A stretch of 64,000 bases of DNA, taken from contig BDTG01000008.1 in assembly GCA_002897695.1 (NCBI GenBank), positions 105,345-169,344 of the forward strand, in the 5' to 3' direction. This DNA is from a bacterium BMS3Abin14 (GTDB lineage: Bacteria > BMS3Abin14). The position numbers and the translations under genes are program-made. This document shows positions 36,411 through 45,109 of the stretch, in pieces. A model generated the notes under the pieces. The model was not told the origin of the DNA and did no database searches. It saw nothing but the letters and a program-made list of their open reading frames with translations. Numbering within the stretch: position 1 is the stretch's first letter; every line of letters starts with the position of its first letter.

Positions 36411-38315
36411 ATGCTCAAGTACATGAGAAACAACGCCGGATCCTGGATGGTGAGAATCATGTTGTTCGGAATTGCCATTATTTTCGCCTTCTGGGGTGTG
36501 GGCAGTTACAGCAGCAGAAATCTCACCACTGTTCTGACAATCGATAAGGATCGGGTTCCCTACAGCGAATATCAGGACATTTACAACACACTGACCGAGG
36601 CGCTTCGGCAGGCCTACGGCGGCCTGGACTCCAAAACCCTTGAGACCCTCGATATCAAGGGGCAGGCCATGGATATTCTCGTTAAACGGCATCTTCTTCT
36701 GGCAGCCGCAAAGAACCTGGGTATTACCGCCACATCCGGTGAGATAAACGGGGTAATCACCCGGAAAAACCTTTTTTTTGAAGGGGGTGTTTTTTCCCAG
36801 CGCCTCTTTCAAGCCTACCTCGACCAGAACCGCCTGACCGCGAATAAATATAAAAAGAATATCGCTATGGACATTACAATTGAAAAAGTTCGCGACCTTG
36901 TCGAGCTTTCTGCTGTGGTCATACCCCAGGAAGTAGATGAGAACCTGACCCTGGTTGCCAGAAAGATCGTTGTGGACCTGGTCAAAATCGACCCCAATCG
37001 ATTCATCCGCAACCTTCCGCCGGCCACCGAGAAAGACCTCATGGCCTTTTACGATAACCACATAGAGGAGTACCGAGTGCCTGAACGGTTCACCGAGGCG
37101 GTGGTTGTGATTGACCCCGGCGACATGGCTCAAAGGGTGACGGTAAGCGCGGGAGAGATTGAGGATAGATATGATGAAAATGCGAAAGATTATGCCCGCC
37201 CCGCGGCATTCAGGCTCCGGCATATCCTTTTTTCCATACCGAGTGAGGCGTCGGCGAACACCATCAAGGCGATACGCATGAGGGCGGAAAAAGTATCCAG
37301 TGATCTACAGGAGGGCAAGCTGACCTTTGATCAGGCAGCGAAAAAGTGGTCCGACGACAAGAAGACCGCATTTTCCGGTGGAAAACTTGGATTTTTGACA
37401 GAAGATGAGCTCCAGATGGCAATCGTTGACGCCGCATCTTCCCTTGAAGGGGATGAAGTCAGCGACCCGATCCTGACGCCGAAAGGCTTTGAGGTCATCA
37501 GCGTCATGGAGCGCAGGGAGGAAAGCCAGATTCCCCTGGACGAGGTAAGGGGGAAAATCAAAGCGCAGATATTGAAGGAAAAAGAGCAGGAAGCCGCCTA
37601 TGATCTTGCCGATGACCTCATCGACGAAGTGGATAAAAAGGGAAAGGACATTCAGGATGCAGCCCAGGCATACAAACTGGCCGTGGTTATCACACCGCCT
37701 TTCAGCCAGGGTGCGCTGCCTCGCTCCGTCGACCTCCCCCGGGGCCTTCTAAAAGAGGCGTTTAACACTGAGGAGGGGGAAATCGGAGACGCTTTCGAAT
37801 CCGGGGGAAAGCTCTATGTCATGCAGACCATCAAACGCTCTGAAACGTATCTTCCAAAACTGGACGAGGTCAGGGGCCAGGTCAACGCCGGTCTTCTGGT
37901 CAAGCGCGCCCTTGACGCAGCCTACGAGAGGGGCAAGGAGATGATCGGGGAGTTGAATACCGGAACGACTCTCAAATCACTGGCCGGGAAACTGCGAACC
38001 CGGGTGATAACGACCAAACCATTTACCATACTGGGCCCCGCCCTGCCGGGCGTTGGCGGCACGGAGGAACTCACCCGGGCCGCTTTCTCCATCGGAAAAC
38101 CGGGCAGAGCAACACTGGTCAAAGGGACGCAGGAACACTATCTGGTTGTTCTCAGAAAGGTAATACCACCGGACCCGGCGGAGGTGAAATCCAAACAGGC
38201 CTCGCTGGTAAAGGCGATGAGAACACAGATTGAGCAGGAAGTGATGGCCGGATACGTAGAATCCCTTAAGGCCGAGTACGCCGGGCGCATTGAGATCAAC
38301 AAGGATCTGATTTAG
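36411..38315 (+). CDS. ppiD: Membrane-anchored periplasmic chaperone/peptidyl-prolyl isomerase (PpiD-like)
   Basis: 634 residues, the PpiD length. The N-terminus (MLKYMRNNAGSWMVRIMLFG) leads into one membrane helix, followed by a SurA-type chaperone region (about 50-220), a parvulin domain (about 260-365: FRLRHILFSIP to GGKLGFLTEDELQMAI, GFEVISVMERREE), and a second, inactive-looking C-terminal domain. PpiD works near the Sec translocon on folding outer-membrane and periplasmic proteins. AAGGAG precedes the ATG. It stands alone, facing away from mreB. Confidence 0.9.
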   Translation: MLKYMRNNAGSWMVRIMLFGIAIIFAFWGVGSYSSRNLTTVLTIDKDRVPYSEYQDIYNTLTEALRQAYGGLDSKTLETLDIKGQAMDILVKRHLLLAAAKNLGITATSGEINGVITRKNLFFEGGVFSQRLFQAYLDQNRLTANKYKKNIAMDITIEKVRDLVELSAVVIPQEVDENLTLVARKIVVDLVKIDPNRFIRNLPPATEKDLMAFYDNHIEEYRVPERFTEAVVVIDPGDMAQRVTVSAGEIEDRYDENAKDYARPAAFRLRHILFSIPSEASANTIKAIRMRAEKVSSDLQEGKLTFDQAAKKWSDDKKTAFSGGKLGFLTEDELQMAIVDAASSLEGDEVSDPILTPKGFEVISVMERREESQIPLDEVRGKIKAQILKEKEQEAAYDLADDLIDEVDKKGKDIQDAAQAYKLAVVITPPFSQGALPRSVDLPRGLLKEAFNTEEGEIGDAFESGGKLYVMQTIKRSETYLPKLDEVRGQVNAGLLVKRALDAAYERGKEMIGELNTGTTLKSLAGKLRTRVITTKPFTILGPALPGVGGTEELTRAAFSIGKPGRATLVKGTQEHYLVVLRKVIPPDPAEVKSKQASLVKAMRTQIEQEVMAGYVESLKAEYAGRIEINKDLI

Positions 38316-38351
38316 AAGATGCGGGGGGAACCCGCGCCCTCACGCCATCTT
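38316..38351. terminator. Hairpin between the converging ppiD and kamA-family genes
   Basis: AAGATG (38316-38321) can pair with CATCTT (38346-38351), enclosing GCGGG/CCCGC. There is no run of T on either side, so terminator activity is uncertain. Confidence 0.4.
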
Positions 38352-39927
38352 ACTTGTACTTCAGCAGCCCGGAATCTTCTTTATCATACTCTTTCGGATC
38401 AGCGTCCGGGTAGGAGACCTCCTCCCCGGACCACGGTTTTCTCATGGTAACTTCGGCGCCGGCCCTCCCGACAATATTGTCCCGGTGCATGGGGATCTTG
38501 CCTCCCGCCGTGGAGATATACCGGGGGATGGCATCCCCGGAGATGTTCCCGTACATGCCTTCCACAATATCCCTGCCTGTCTCCACGGGCACACGAAGGT
38601 GGCGAAACTGGGGATTCCGGTAGGAACAGTTGAATATATAGTAGGGCCGCACGTAGGATTCCTGGATGGTCTCGCACAGCTTCCACATCTTCACACTGGT
38701 ATCGTTGATGCCTTTGAGCAGCACAGCCTGGTTCAGTACGGCCGACACCCGGCTGGAAAGATTTTTGAACCCTTCCCGGCTGATGGGGGTTATCTCCTGC
38801 GCGGTGTTGATCTGGGTCACCACGCGCAGCGGCTTTTTCAGGTTGCTGGCATTCAGTATATCGAAAAGTTCGGCGTCAAGCCGCATGGGAACCGTCACGG
38901 GAATCCTGGTGCCGAGACGCTTCATCCTCACATGATCGATGCCGTCCAGTTGCTCCAGTATCCAGCGGATCATCCTGTTGGGGAGCATGAAAGCATCGCC
39001 GCCTGTTATCAGCACATCACGGATGAGGGGGTTGCCGCGGATGTAATCTAAGGCCTCCTGATAGGCGTCCCTGGAATAGATCCGATCCTTCTTCCCGATG
39101 TGGGCGATGCGAAGGCAGTGGGTACAATACATGGCGCAGATATTGGTCACCTTCACACTCACAACCCGGGGGTAGAACTGGTCCACAAGACGTGCAGGGG
39201 AGTGGTCAGCCGCAACGGGCGGTATCTCCTCCCCCACGTTATCCACCATCTCCCCGGTGGGAACCGACTGGATCAGAACGGGGTCATCAAGGCGCCCGGG
39301 CATGATGAGGCCGGCATAGTACGGCGTCAGCCTCATGCGGTAATCGCTGGTAACACGGGTGACGTCCCTTATCGCTGAAGCCGGCAGGTCGATCACCCGG
39401 GCCAGTTCGTCAACGGTGTTGATGGCATACTTCAACTGACCGGGAAACGACCCCCAATCCTCATCGCTCATGCCAAGAGCTTTCCTGATTCTGGCGCCGT
39501 TCTCCTGAATCTGGTCCCAAAGCTCGATTCCGCTGGGGGCCTCGGCATCCTTGTGGGCCATGTAATCAGCCACCCTGGCGTTGGCTGCTTCAACAATCGG
39601 CGCCGCCTTGAGAAGCCGGCCTCCAACCGTTACACCATGCTCATCGATCTGCTGATGTTTCGACGCCAGCTCCTCAATCGTCTCACGGGCAAGGCCGAAA
39701 TCATCGGGAGTAAACACCGCCTCACGTCGATATTTGAGAAGGGCCTCGAACAACAGAATGATTTTCCGGGTTGAACTGTCCTGTAGAGCGCTGTCACATG
39801 CTTCCTTTATACTCGCTGTCTGACCGGAGGAAGGTTTGCTCCCGGCTCCGGTTCCCGTGAACAGTTCATCTATAAGCTCCATGGTAAACTGGTCCGTTTC
39901 ATCGCCTGTAAAACCGCAGCTGTCCAT
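38350..39927 (-). CDS. KamA-family radical SAM aminomutase
   Basis: 525 residues, longer than the roughly 420 of classic lysine 2,3-aminomutase because of about 120 extra N-terminal residues. The cluster motif is CX3CX2C (Cys264, Cys268, Cys271 in CAMYCTHCLRIAHIGKKD). The PLP-binding Lys is expected in STAGGKIPMHRD near the C-terminus, and ITGGDAFML matches the SAM-binding GGD region. Family members move an amino group between C2 and C3 of lysine, glutamate or related substrates. I cannot tell the substrate. No acetyltransferase (ablB) or lysine-degradation gene is next to it. GGAAGGGG precedes the ATG. Confidence 0.85.
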   Translation of the reverse strand: MDSCGFTGDETDQFTMELIDELFTGTGAGSKPSSGQTASIKEACDSALQDSSTRKIILLFEALLKYRREAVFTPDDFGLARETIEELASKHQQIDEHGVTVGGRLLKAAPIVEAANARVADYMAHKDAEAPSGIELWDQIQENGARIRKALGMSDEDWGSFPGQLKYAINTVDELARVIDLPASAIRDVTRVTSDYRMRLTPYYAGLIMPGRLDDPVLIQSVPTGEMVDNVGEEIPPVAADHSPARLVDQFYPRVVSVKVTNICAMYCTHCLRIAHIGKKDRIYSRDAYQEALDYIRGNPLIRDVLITGGDAFMLPNRMIRWILEQLDGIDHVRMKRLGTRIPVTVPMRLDAELFDILNASNLKKPLRVVTQINTAQEITPISREGFKNLSSRVSAVLNQAVLLKGINDTSVKMWKLCETIQESYVRPYYIFNCSYRNPQFRHLRVPVETGRDIVEGMYGNISGDAIPRYISTAGGKIPMHRDNIVGRAGAEVTMRKPWSGEEVSYPDADPKEYDKEDSGLLKYK

Positions 39928-40031
39928 AAAGATCCCCTTCCGAAACGAAATTGAATGATCGCCCGTTCTGTAATCAAGCCCGATGGGTGCCTTTCATATA
40001 TCCAAGATGGGCCAGTGTCAAGTTTATAGTC

Positions 40032-40085
40032 GTAAAAAGTCCAGCTGTCTGCGTGCAACGCACAGGCAGGTTCCTGGCTTTTTAC
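40032..40085 (-). terminator. Long palindromic repeat, copy 3 (terminator of the methyltransferase gene)
   Basis: Arms GTAAAAAG (40032-40039) and CTTTTTAC (40078-40085), perfectly paired, extended by CCAG/CTGG. Relative to copies 1 and 2, a G-C pair is T-A on both arms. The A-run, hairpin and T-run form a classic terminator, and the element contains the stop codon of the methyltransferase gene. Confidence 0.65.
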
Positions 40086-40852
40086 TCTGCCCGGCAGGCT
40101 GAAAAGATTGCCTTTTCATCCGTGTAGGATACGACGACACCGCCGGGGCCGGTCTCGATCCTGAATATTTCCTTAATTCCTTCCGGGGCATCCCGGAAAA
40201 CGGCCTCGATGTTTTCAAGGCCCTCACCCTTCAGCCCCACCCTCGCTCCCCACTCCCTGAATGGGTGAGTCCTTTGAAACGTTCGGACTGTTCTGACGAT
40301 AAACCCTTCCACCCGAAAAAACTCCCTCCACTGATTCAGATCGAAGGACCGGACATGACTCGGATCTCTCAGCCTTTCCACACGGTTCATGAAAGAAGCG
40401 GCATCCCGGTCAGACGGTACAATGCTGTCAATCATGACGAATGTTCCGTTGTATTTCAAAGCCCGCCGGGCCTCCCGGAGAAATTCCGGCACGGAAGGAA
40501 AATGATGGCAGGCGATACGGCAGGTCAAGAGGTCAGCGGAATCGTCGGGCAAAGGCAGTTCGTGTGCGCGGGCCTGGGCGTACCGGACATGATTAAGACC
40601 GGCGCCGGAAAGGTGCTTCCGCGCAACTTCAAGCATCTCGCGCGTGAGGTCGGAGGCCAGACAGAACCCGGAGAAAGGCGCTGCAGCCTTAAGAGCGTGA
40701 CCCGGGCCGGTAGCTACGTCAACAGTGACTGCGGGCATCGCCCTTCCGGCGGTTTCTCTGATAAAATCCAGATCCGGACCCGTCTGGTGGTCGGTGCTTT
40801 TGAAGTATCTCTCGGCCGATCCGGAAAATGTATTCCTCGGGTCCCTTGGCAT
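40082..40852 (-). CDS. SAM-dependent class I methyltransferase
   Basis: 256 residues from the ATG at 40852, six bases behind GAGGAG; the open frame reaches 40996 but without a ribosome-binding site. SAM motif I is VDVATGPGHALKAAAP, with acidic loop SDLTREMLEVAR, and LLTCRIACHHFPSVPEFLREARRALKYNGTFVMID follows the pattern of the UbiE/MenG-like Methyltransf_11 family. The N-terminus (FSGSAERYFKSTDHQTGPDL) is typical of proteins annotated as small-molecule methyltransferases. The substrate is unknown. The stop codon lies in a palindromic terminator. Confidence 0.8.
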   Translation of the reverse strand: MPRDPRNTFSGSAERYFKSTDHQTGPDLDFIRETAGRAMPAVTVDVATGPGHALKAAAPFSGFCLASDLTREMLEVARKHLSGAGLNHVRYAQARAHELPLPDDSADLLTCRIACHHFPSVPEFLREARRALKYNGTFVMIDSIVPSDRDAASFMNRVERLRDPSHVRSFDLNQWREFFRVEGFIVRTVRTFQRTHPFREWGARVGLKGEGLENIEAVFRDAPEGIKEIFRIETGPGGVVVSYTDEKAIFSACRAE

Positions 40853-41098
40853 TTTCATCTCCTCGCTTATCTGGTTTCCTGGAATCAGGGTCTGGGATCT
40901 AGCCTTCGAGAAGCTCGGAACAGGCTCAGGCCAAGGGAGTCCAGAGTCCAGAGGGGTTCGACACTTCGACACCTCGATACCTGAACACCCCGACACTCCC
41001 CTACCTCCCTACTCCCATATATGTCCCGTCAGGGTTGTCACTGCGAGGAGTGTCGAGTTTAACGAGGGGGCCGTCGCCAAGACCCCACCCTTACTCCC

Positions 41099-42412
41099 TT
41101 ACAAGTTTTTCACCACCGCAAGCGTCTCGATGTGACTGCTGTTGGGAAACATGTCAAACGGCTCCGCCGAAACCAGTTGATACCCCGATTGGACAAAGAA
41201 TTTCAGGTCCCTGGCAAGCGTGGCCGGGTCGCAGGAAACGTAGATGATCATGCCCGGCCGCCGGCTCACCAGAGCAGATTTTACAGCCCGGGAAAGGCCC
41301 GCCCTCGGGGGGTCCACCAGCACCGCATCAAGGTCGGGATGCTTTTGAGCGGCCATGTACGAGTCAACGTCGGAAAGGACGAATTCGACCTCCCCCCCGC
41401 ACGTCGCCGCCTTTGCGTCGGCCACGGCTCCCGGGGATGAATCCACGCCCGTCACCCGAATGCCCCGGCCTGCCGCCGGGATTGAGAAGTTCCCGTTTCC
41501 ACAGAAAAGGTCCACCATGCTCCTGACCCGGCGCTCTTTTAAAAGGGAAAGAATCCTGCTCACCAGAATTTTGTTCTGCTCCGGGTTGACCTGAAAAAAG
41601 GTCCCGGGGGATGCCAGGGTCGTCGCCTCCGCCCCGCCTGTCAACAGGAGGGGAGAACCCTGTCGCCGGATCACCCGGGACGTCGAACCCGAAATCACCC
41701 CCTGACAGGAACCGGCAAGACCGGCGCTGATCAGATTTTCCTCGATCGTGGTCATAAGGCCCATCAACCGGACCTGACCGATTTGCCCGGTTTCCTCCCA
41801 CAGGACAGAGATATTTCCATCTACAGGGCTTAAAGCGATTTCAACGGATCGCAGGGGTAAAAACCCTTTTTTCTTTGCCAGGGATGCCCTCAGAACCGAT
41901 ACCGCCCGGTTGAGGTCATCGGGAATCAGGAGACACCTGTCCCAGGATACCAGGCTGTGAGATCCCCTGCGGAAAAACCCGAGGTTCCCCCGTACATGGT
42001 GGAGCCTGATGCGGTGCCGCCACCCGAACTCTGACGGCGATAATACCGTCTCCACCCCAGGCCCGGCATCTATACCCCCTATCCTGCGGAGTGTCTCGCT
42101 CAGGATTACGGCCTTCCACTCCGCCTGCGCAGCACAGGTCAGGTGCATCCAGTTGCACCCGCCGCAGTCCTGAAAATATGGGCAGGGAGGAACCCTCCTG
42201 GCAGGTGATTCTTCCACCAGCCTTTCAGCCTTGGCGTAAAGAACTCCCCGCCGCCGCTTGATCACACCCGGGAGGACCAGATCTCCGGGGGCGGTGAGGG
42301 GCACAAACACAGGATCATCTCCCAGCCGGCCCAGACCGTCCCCGCCGGTTACCAGCTTCTCAATCCGCACCGTTTTCCCGGATAAATTTTTCGTGGATTT
42401 ACCCTCGACCAT
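41099..42412 (-). CDS. rlmD: 23S rRNA (uracil-5-)-methyltransferase, RlmD/RumA type
   Basis: 437 residues from the ATG at 42412; an in-frame TTG at 42421 is also possible. A TRAM-like N-terminal RNA-binding domain (VRIEKLVTGGDGLGRLGDD) is followed by an iron-sulfur cluster motif, CPYFQDCGGCNWMHL, with a fourth Cys in SWDRCLLI. The methyltransferase part has FFQVNPEQNK, VDLFCGNGNFSIPAA, DAVLVDPPRAGLS and the catalytic Cys in IIYVSCDPATLARD. It adds a methyl group to a uridine in RNA. It follows the M23 gene by about 50 bases. The exact target base (U1939, U747 or tRNA) cannot be decided from sequence. Confidence 0.9.
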   Translation of the reverse strand: MVEGKSTKNLSGKTVRIEKLVTGGDGLGRLGDDPVFVPLTAPGDLVLPGVIKRRRGVLYAKAERLVEESPARRVPPCPYFQDCGGCNWMHLTCAAQAEWKAVILSETLRRIGGIDAGPGVETVLSPSEFGWRHRIRLHHVRGNLGFFRRGSHSLVSWDRCLLIPDDLNRAVSVLRASLAKKKGFLPLRSVEIALSPVDGNISVLWEETGQIGQVRLMGLMTTIEENLISAGLAGSCQGVISGSTSRVIRRQGSPLLLTGGAEATTLASPGTFFQVNPEQNKILVSRILSLLKERRVRSMVDLFCGNGNFSIPAAGRGIRVTGVDSSPGAVADAKAATCGGEVEFVLSDVDSYMAAQKHPDLDAVLVDPPRAGLSRAVKSALVSRRPGMIIYVSCDPATLARDLKFFVQSGYQLVSAEPFDMFPNSSHIETLAVVKNL

Positions 42413-42460
42413 CGGCAACAATCTCTGACATGGGATTATATTGCGGTGGAGAGTTACTGA

Positions 42461-43798
42461 TCATCTGGCCTCATTCACCTGGGCCCGGGCACTGACCTCC
42501 GGATTCTCACCGGCAAACAGGGCTGTCCTTTCGTCAACAACTTTCATGTACGATGCCATTTCATCCCGCGGAACCGAGGATGCCCTTGGGACATTAATCC
42601 TTCTCGGATCAACATATCGGCCATTGCGGTACATGGCAAAATGAAGGTGCGGCCCGGTGGCCCTTCCGGTTTGCCCTACATATCCGATGACCTGTCCCTG
42701 ACGTACGTGAGTACCCCTGGAGATACCGGAAGCGAAGGAGTTCAGATGGGCGTATGCGCTGGAATAGGTTGAATTATGGCGTATTTTCAGCATCCTTCCA
42801 TTGACCCGGTCCGTTTTCTTGAGGATCACCGTGCCGTCGCCGATGGTATGCACCGGAGTGCCGATCCTGGCAGTGTAGTCGACACCCAGATGGGGTGTCA
42901 CCCTTTTCGTGACGGGGTTTAACCTTCTGCGTGAAAACCCTGAGCTGATCCTTCTGAATCTCAGGGGCGCCTTGAGAAACTGCTTCCTCAGGCTGCCGCC
43001 CTTCTCATCGAAATATTCGTCGCGACCATGGGCCGGTCTGAAAAGAAAGGCCTGGTGGAGATGCCCGGAATTACTAAAACGGGCCGCAAGGATGCGCCCA
43101 TATTTCACAAACTTGCCATCACGGTAGAATTTCTCCAGCTGGACCGAGAAGACGTCCCCCTTCCTTAAGTCCCTGAAAAAATCTATCTGCCACGCGAACA
43201 TTTCGGCAAGGTCCATGGCCAGGACAGGGTGCTCGCCTGCAGACTCTACGGCATTAAAAAGGGAGTTCTTGATGACACCTGACACCAGCTCGGTCCTTAC
43301 ATCGTACGCAATAGGCTCTACGCTGACCTCCGGCTCCCTGCTGCCCAGGGAAACCCTGACAAGCCGGGTCTCATCGGGTTCGTACTGGTACTCCACCGCC
43401 TCACTACCCCTTTTGATAATCCTGTATGGCCGCCCTGCTACCAGCCTGGCAACATTTACGCCATCCACCCTTTTTGCCGCCAGGGCCATGATGGATCCGT
43501 CCCTGACTCCAAGGCCCTTGAGTATGCCATAGAAGGTTTCCCCCTTTTTTACCTTGAATTCGCTGACCACAGGAGGCGGCGTCAGGGGAAGGGCTTCTTT
43601 CGCGCTGATCGATTTTTCAATAACAATTGGTGGCTTCGGCGGCGCCTTTTCAGCCCTACCGGGCAGGTAGCTGAAACCGGCCAGGCCGATGCCGATGAGG
43701 AGAAGAAAGACAAATGGAGGCCTCACCGGCCTTCTCCGAATGCGGTTGTTCCGTTTTTGCCTCTGGGATGCTGGATATTTCGGACGGTCCCCTCTCAT
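42461..43798 (-). CDS. M23 murein endopeptidase with LysM/OapA-like domain
   Basis: 445 residues. An N-terminal membrane helix (about 29-46, PFVFLLLIGIGLAGFSYLPG) is followed by a LysM-like/OapA-like region (VKKGETFYGILKGLGV), a Csd3/MepM-type middle domain (VSGVIKNSLFNAVESAGEHP), and an M23 domain with the zinc ligands HLGVDYTARIGTP and HLH in GPHLHFAMYRNGRYVDP. It should cut peptide crosslinks in peptidoglycan in the periplasm. The start overlaps the stop of the 95-residue gene by ATGA. Closest known type is MepM/YebA. Confidence 0.92.
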   Translation of the reverse strand: MRGDRPKYPASQRQKRNNRIRRRPVRPPFVFLLLIGIGLAGFSYLPGRAEKAPPKPPIVIEKSISAKEALPLTPPPVVSEFKVKKGETFYGILKGLGVRDGSIMALAAKRVDGVNVARLVAGRPYRIIKRGSEAVEYQYEPDETRLVRVSLGSREPEVSVEPIAYDVRTELVSGVIKNSLFNAVESAGEHPVLAMDLAEMFAWQIDFFRDLRKGDVFSVQLEKFYRDGKFVKYGRILAARFSNSGHLHQAFLFRPAHGRDEYFDEKGGSLRKQFLKAPLRFRRISSGFSRRRLNPVTKRVTPHLGVDYTARIGTPVHTIGDGTVILKKTDRVNGRMLKIRHNSTYSSAYAHLNSFASGISRGTHVRQGQVIGYVGQTGRATGPHLHFAMYRNGRYVDPRRINVPRASSVPRDEMASYMKVVDERTALFAGENPEVSARAQVNEAR

Positions 43799-44082
43799 TC
43801 CCAGATCCTCGCCTCCACCATCAGGCGGAGCACCGCGTCCCGGTCCTCATTCCCTGATTCCTGAAGGTATGCATAAAAGACATCTTCCAGGTCCAGAAGC
43901 GCCATCTCGTGGACCTTGACGATGGGGAAAAAATTATCCGGAAGCTCGGGCAATTCCAGCTGAACCATGTTTCTGACAGCGAGGCTTCGAACCACCCCGA
44001 TGCTGTAGTCACGGCCGTAGCAAGAGAGGGTTTCCCTGGCCTTGCGGACAAGCTCTTCAAGATTATTTTCCATGTTTGTCAT
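43795..44082 (-). CDS. Small conserved-looking protein of unknown function (95 residues)
   Basis: AGGAAG stands six bases before the ATG at 44082. The product has a helical start (MTNMENNLEELVRKARETL), a central strand-rich part (SIGVVRSLAVRNMVQLELP) and a helical end with many acidic residues. No signal peptide or membrane helix is visible. I do not recognise a family. It overlaps the lipoprotein gene (20 bases) and the M23 gene (ATGA), so it is surely translated with them and probably acts in the same process. Confidence 0.6.
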   Translation of the reverse strand: MTNMENNLEELVRKARETLSCYGRDYSIGVVRSLAVRNMVQLELPELPDNFFPIVKVHEMALLDLEDVFYAYLQESGNEDRDAVLRLMVEARIWE

Positions 44083-45109
44083 CGCTTTCTTCCTGAATTT
44101 TTTTAATGCTGTCCAGGCGTTTTCGGACCTCATCGAGGTAACCCTTCAGTTTTCTGTTGTTCGGATCCTGCGCCAGAGCCAGGTTCCAGACCTCCCGGGC
44201 CTGCGTAAACCGTCCCTTGGCGTAGAACTTCAGACCAAGCAGCCTGGCGAATTCCACAACATCGTCCAGCCTCCTCTTTTCCATGGGGCTATCGCCCACG
44301 GTCAGCCCCAGATAATAGTAGGCATCGTTCAGGTTTCCCTGCTCCTCAGCCCGGACGGCCATCTTGAAGGCCTCCCGTACCCTGGACTCTCTGAGGGTCC
44401 TGATCTCCATCAACAGGCGTTGGGCGGGCATGGGCAATACCGTGGCCACCTGATATTTTTGTAAGGTTTTTTCGGCATCGAAGAGACGCCCCTCCTCGAA
44501 ATATTTTCTGGCCAAAGCCAGCTTTTTCCCCGCTTCCAGGCGAATTTCCTGGTCTTTTTCGGCCTTCCGAAGGGCGGCCATATTCTCCACTGTTCCCGGC
44601 CTTCCCGGCATCAGGGATGAAATAGCCTCCAACCGTTTTCTGGCTCCCGCGAGATCTCCCCGCTCCTCAAGATACTGCGCCTCTTCTTCAAGTCCCTCCA
44701 CACGCACTTCAATGGATCGTTCCACACCCAACAACAGTTTTTTGACCCAGTAGTAACGTGGGTAGATCTTCAATGCCTCTCTCATGCTGTCCCTGGCGGC
44801 GCCAAGATCCCCCCTGTTCTTCTCCGTAAAGGCCCTGCGTACGAGAGAATCTGCACGGTCGAGTGTGGCCCTGGAGCGCTTCTGTGCGGCCTGGACATCC
44901 TCGGAACAGAGCTGAAACTCTTCCTTGAGCTGCCGGGCCGCTTCTACTGCCGCCTGATATTCTCCGGATTTGAACAGTCTGTCTACTCTGCCGCACCGGG
45001 TCGTCCTGTCGGTCCATGCCTCCAGATGAGCGCAGCCGGCCATAACCAGCGGAAGAACCACAACAGAGCATAATTTACCTAATCTGTTTTTTCCTTGACC
45101 TCGGTACAT
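44063..45109 (-). CDS. Repeat-helical (TPR-like) lipoprotein
   Basis: 348 residues. The signal peptide ends in a lipobox VMAGC (Cys26). The rest is helical with TPR-like units (KSGEYQAAVEAARQL; NRGDLGAARDSMREALKIYP; GRFTQAREVWNLALAQDPN) and charged coiled-coil stretches. TPR lipoproteins usually act as scaffolds for envelope complexes. It begins inside the end of the HD-GYP gene (31-base overlap). Confidence 0.8.
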   Translation of the reverse strand: MYRGQGKNRLGKLCSVVVLPLVMAGCAHLEAWTDRTTRCGRVDRLFKSGEYQAAVEAARQLKEEFQLCSEDVQAAQKRSRATLDRADSLVRRAFTEKNRGDLGAARDSMREALKIYPRYYWVKKLLLGVERSIEVRVEGLEEEAQYLEERGDLAGARKRLEAISSLMPGRPGTVENMAALRKAEKDQEIRLEAGKKLALARKYFEEGRLFDAEKTLQKYQVATVLPMPAQRLLMEIRTLRESRVREAFKMAVRAEEQGNLNDAYYYLGLTVGDSPMEKRRLDDVVEFARLLGLKFYAKGRFTQAREVWNLALAQDPNNRKLKGYLDEVRKRLDSIKKIQEESDDKHGK

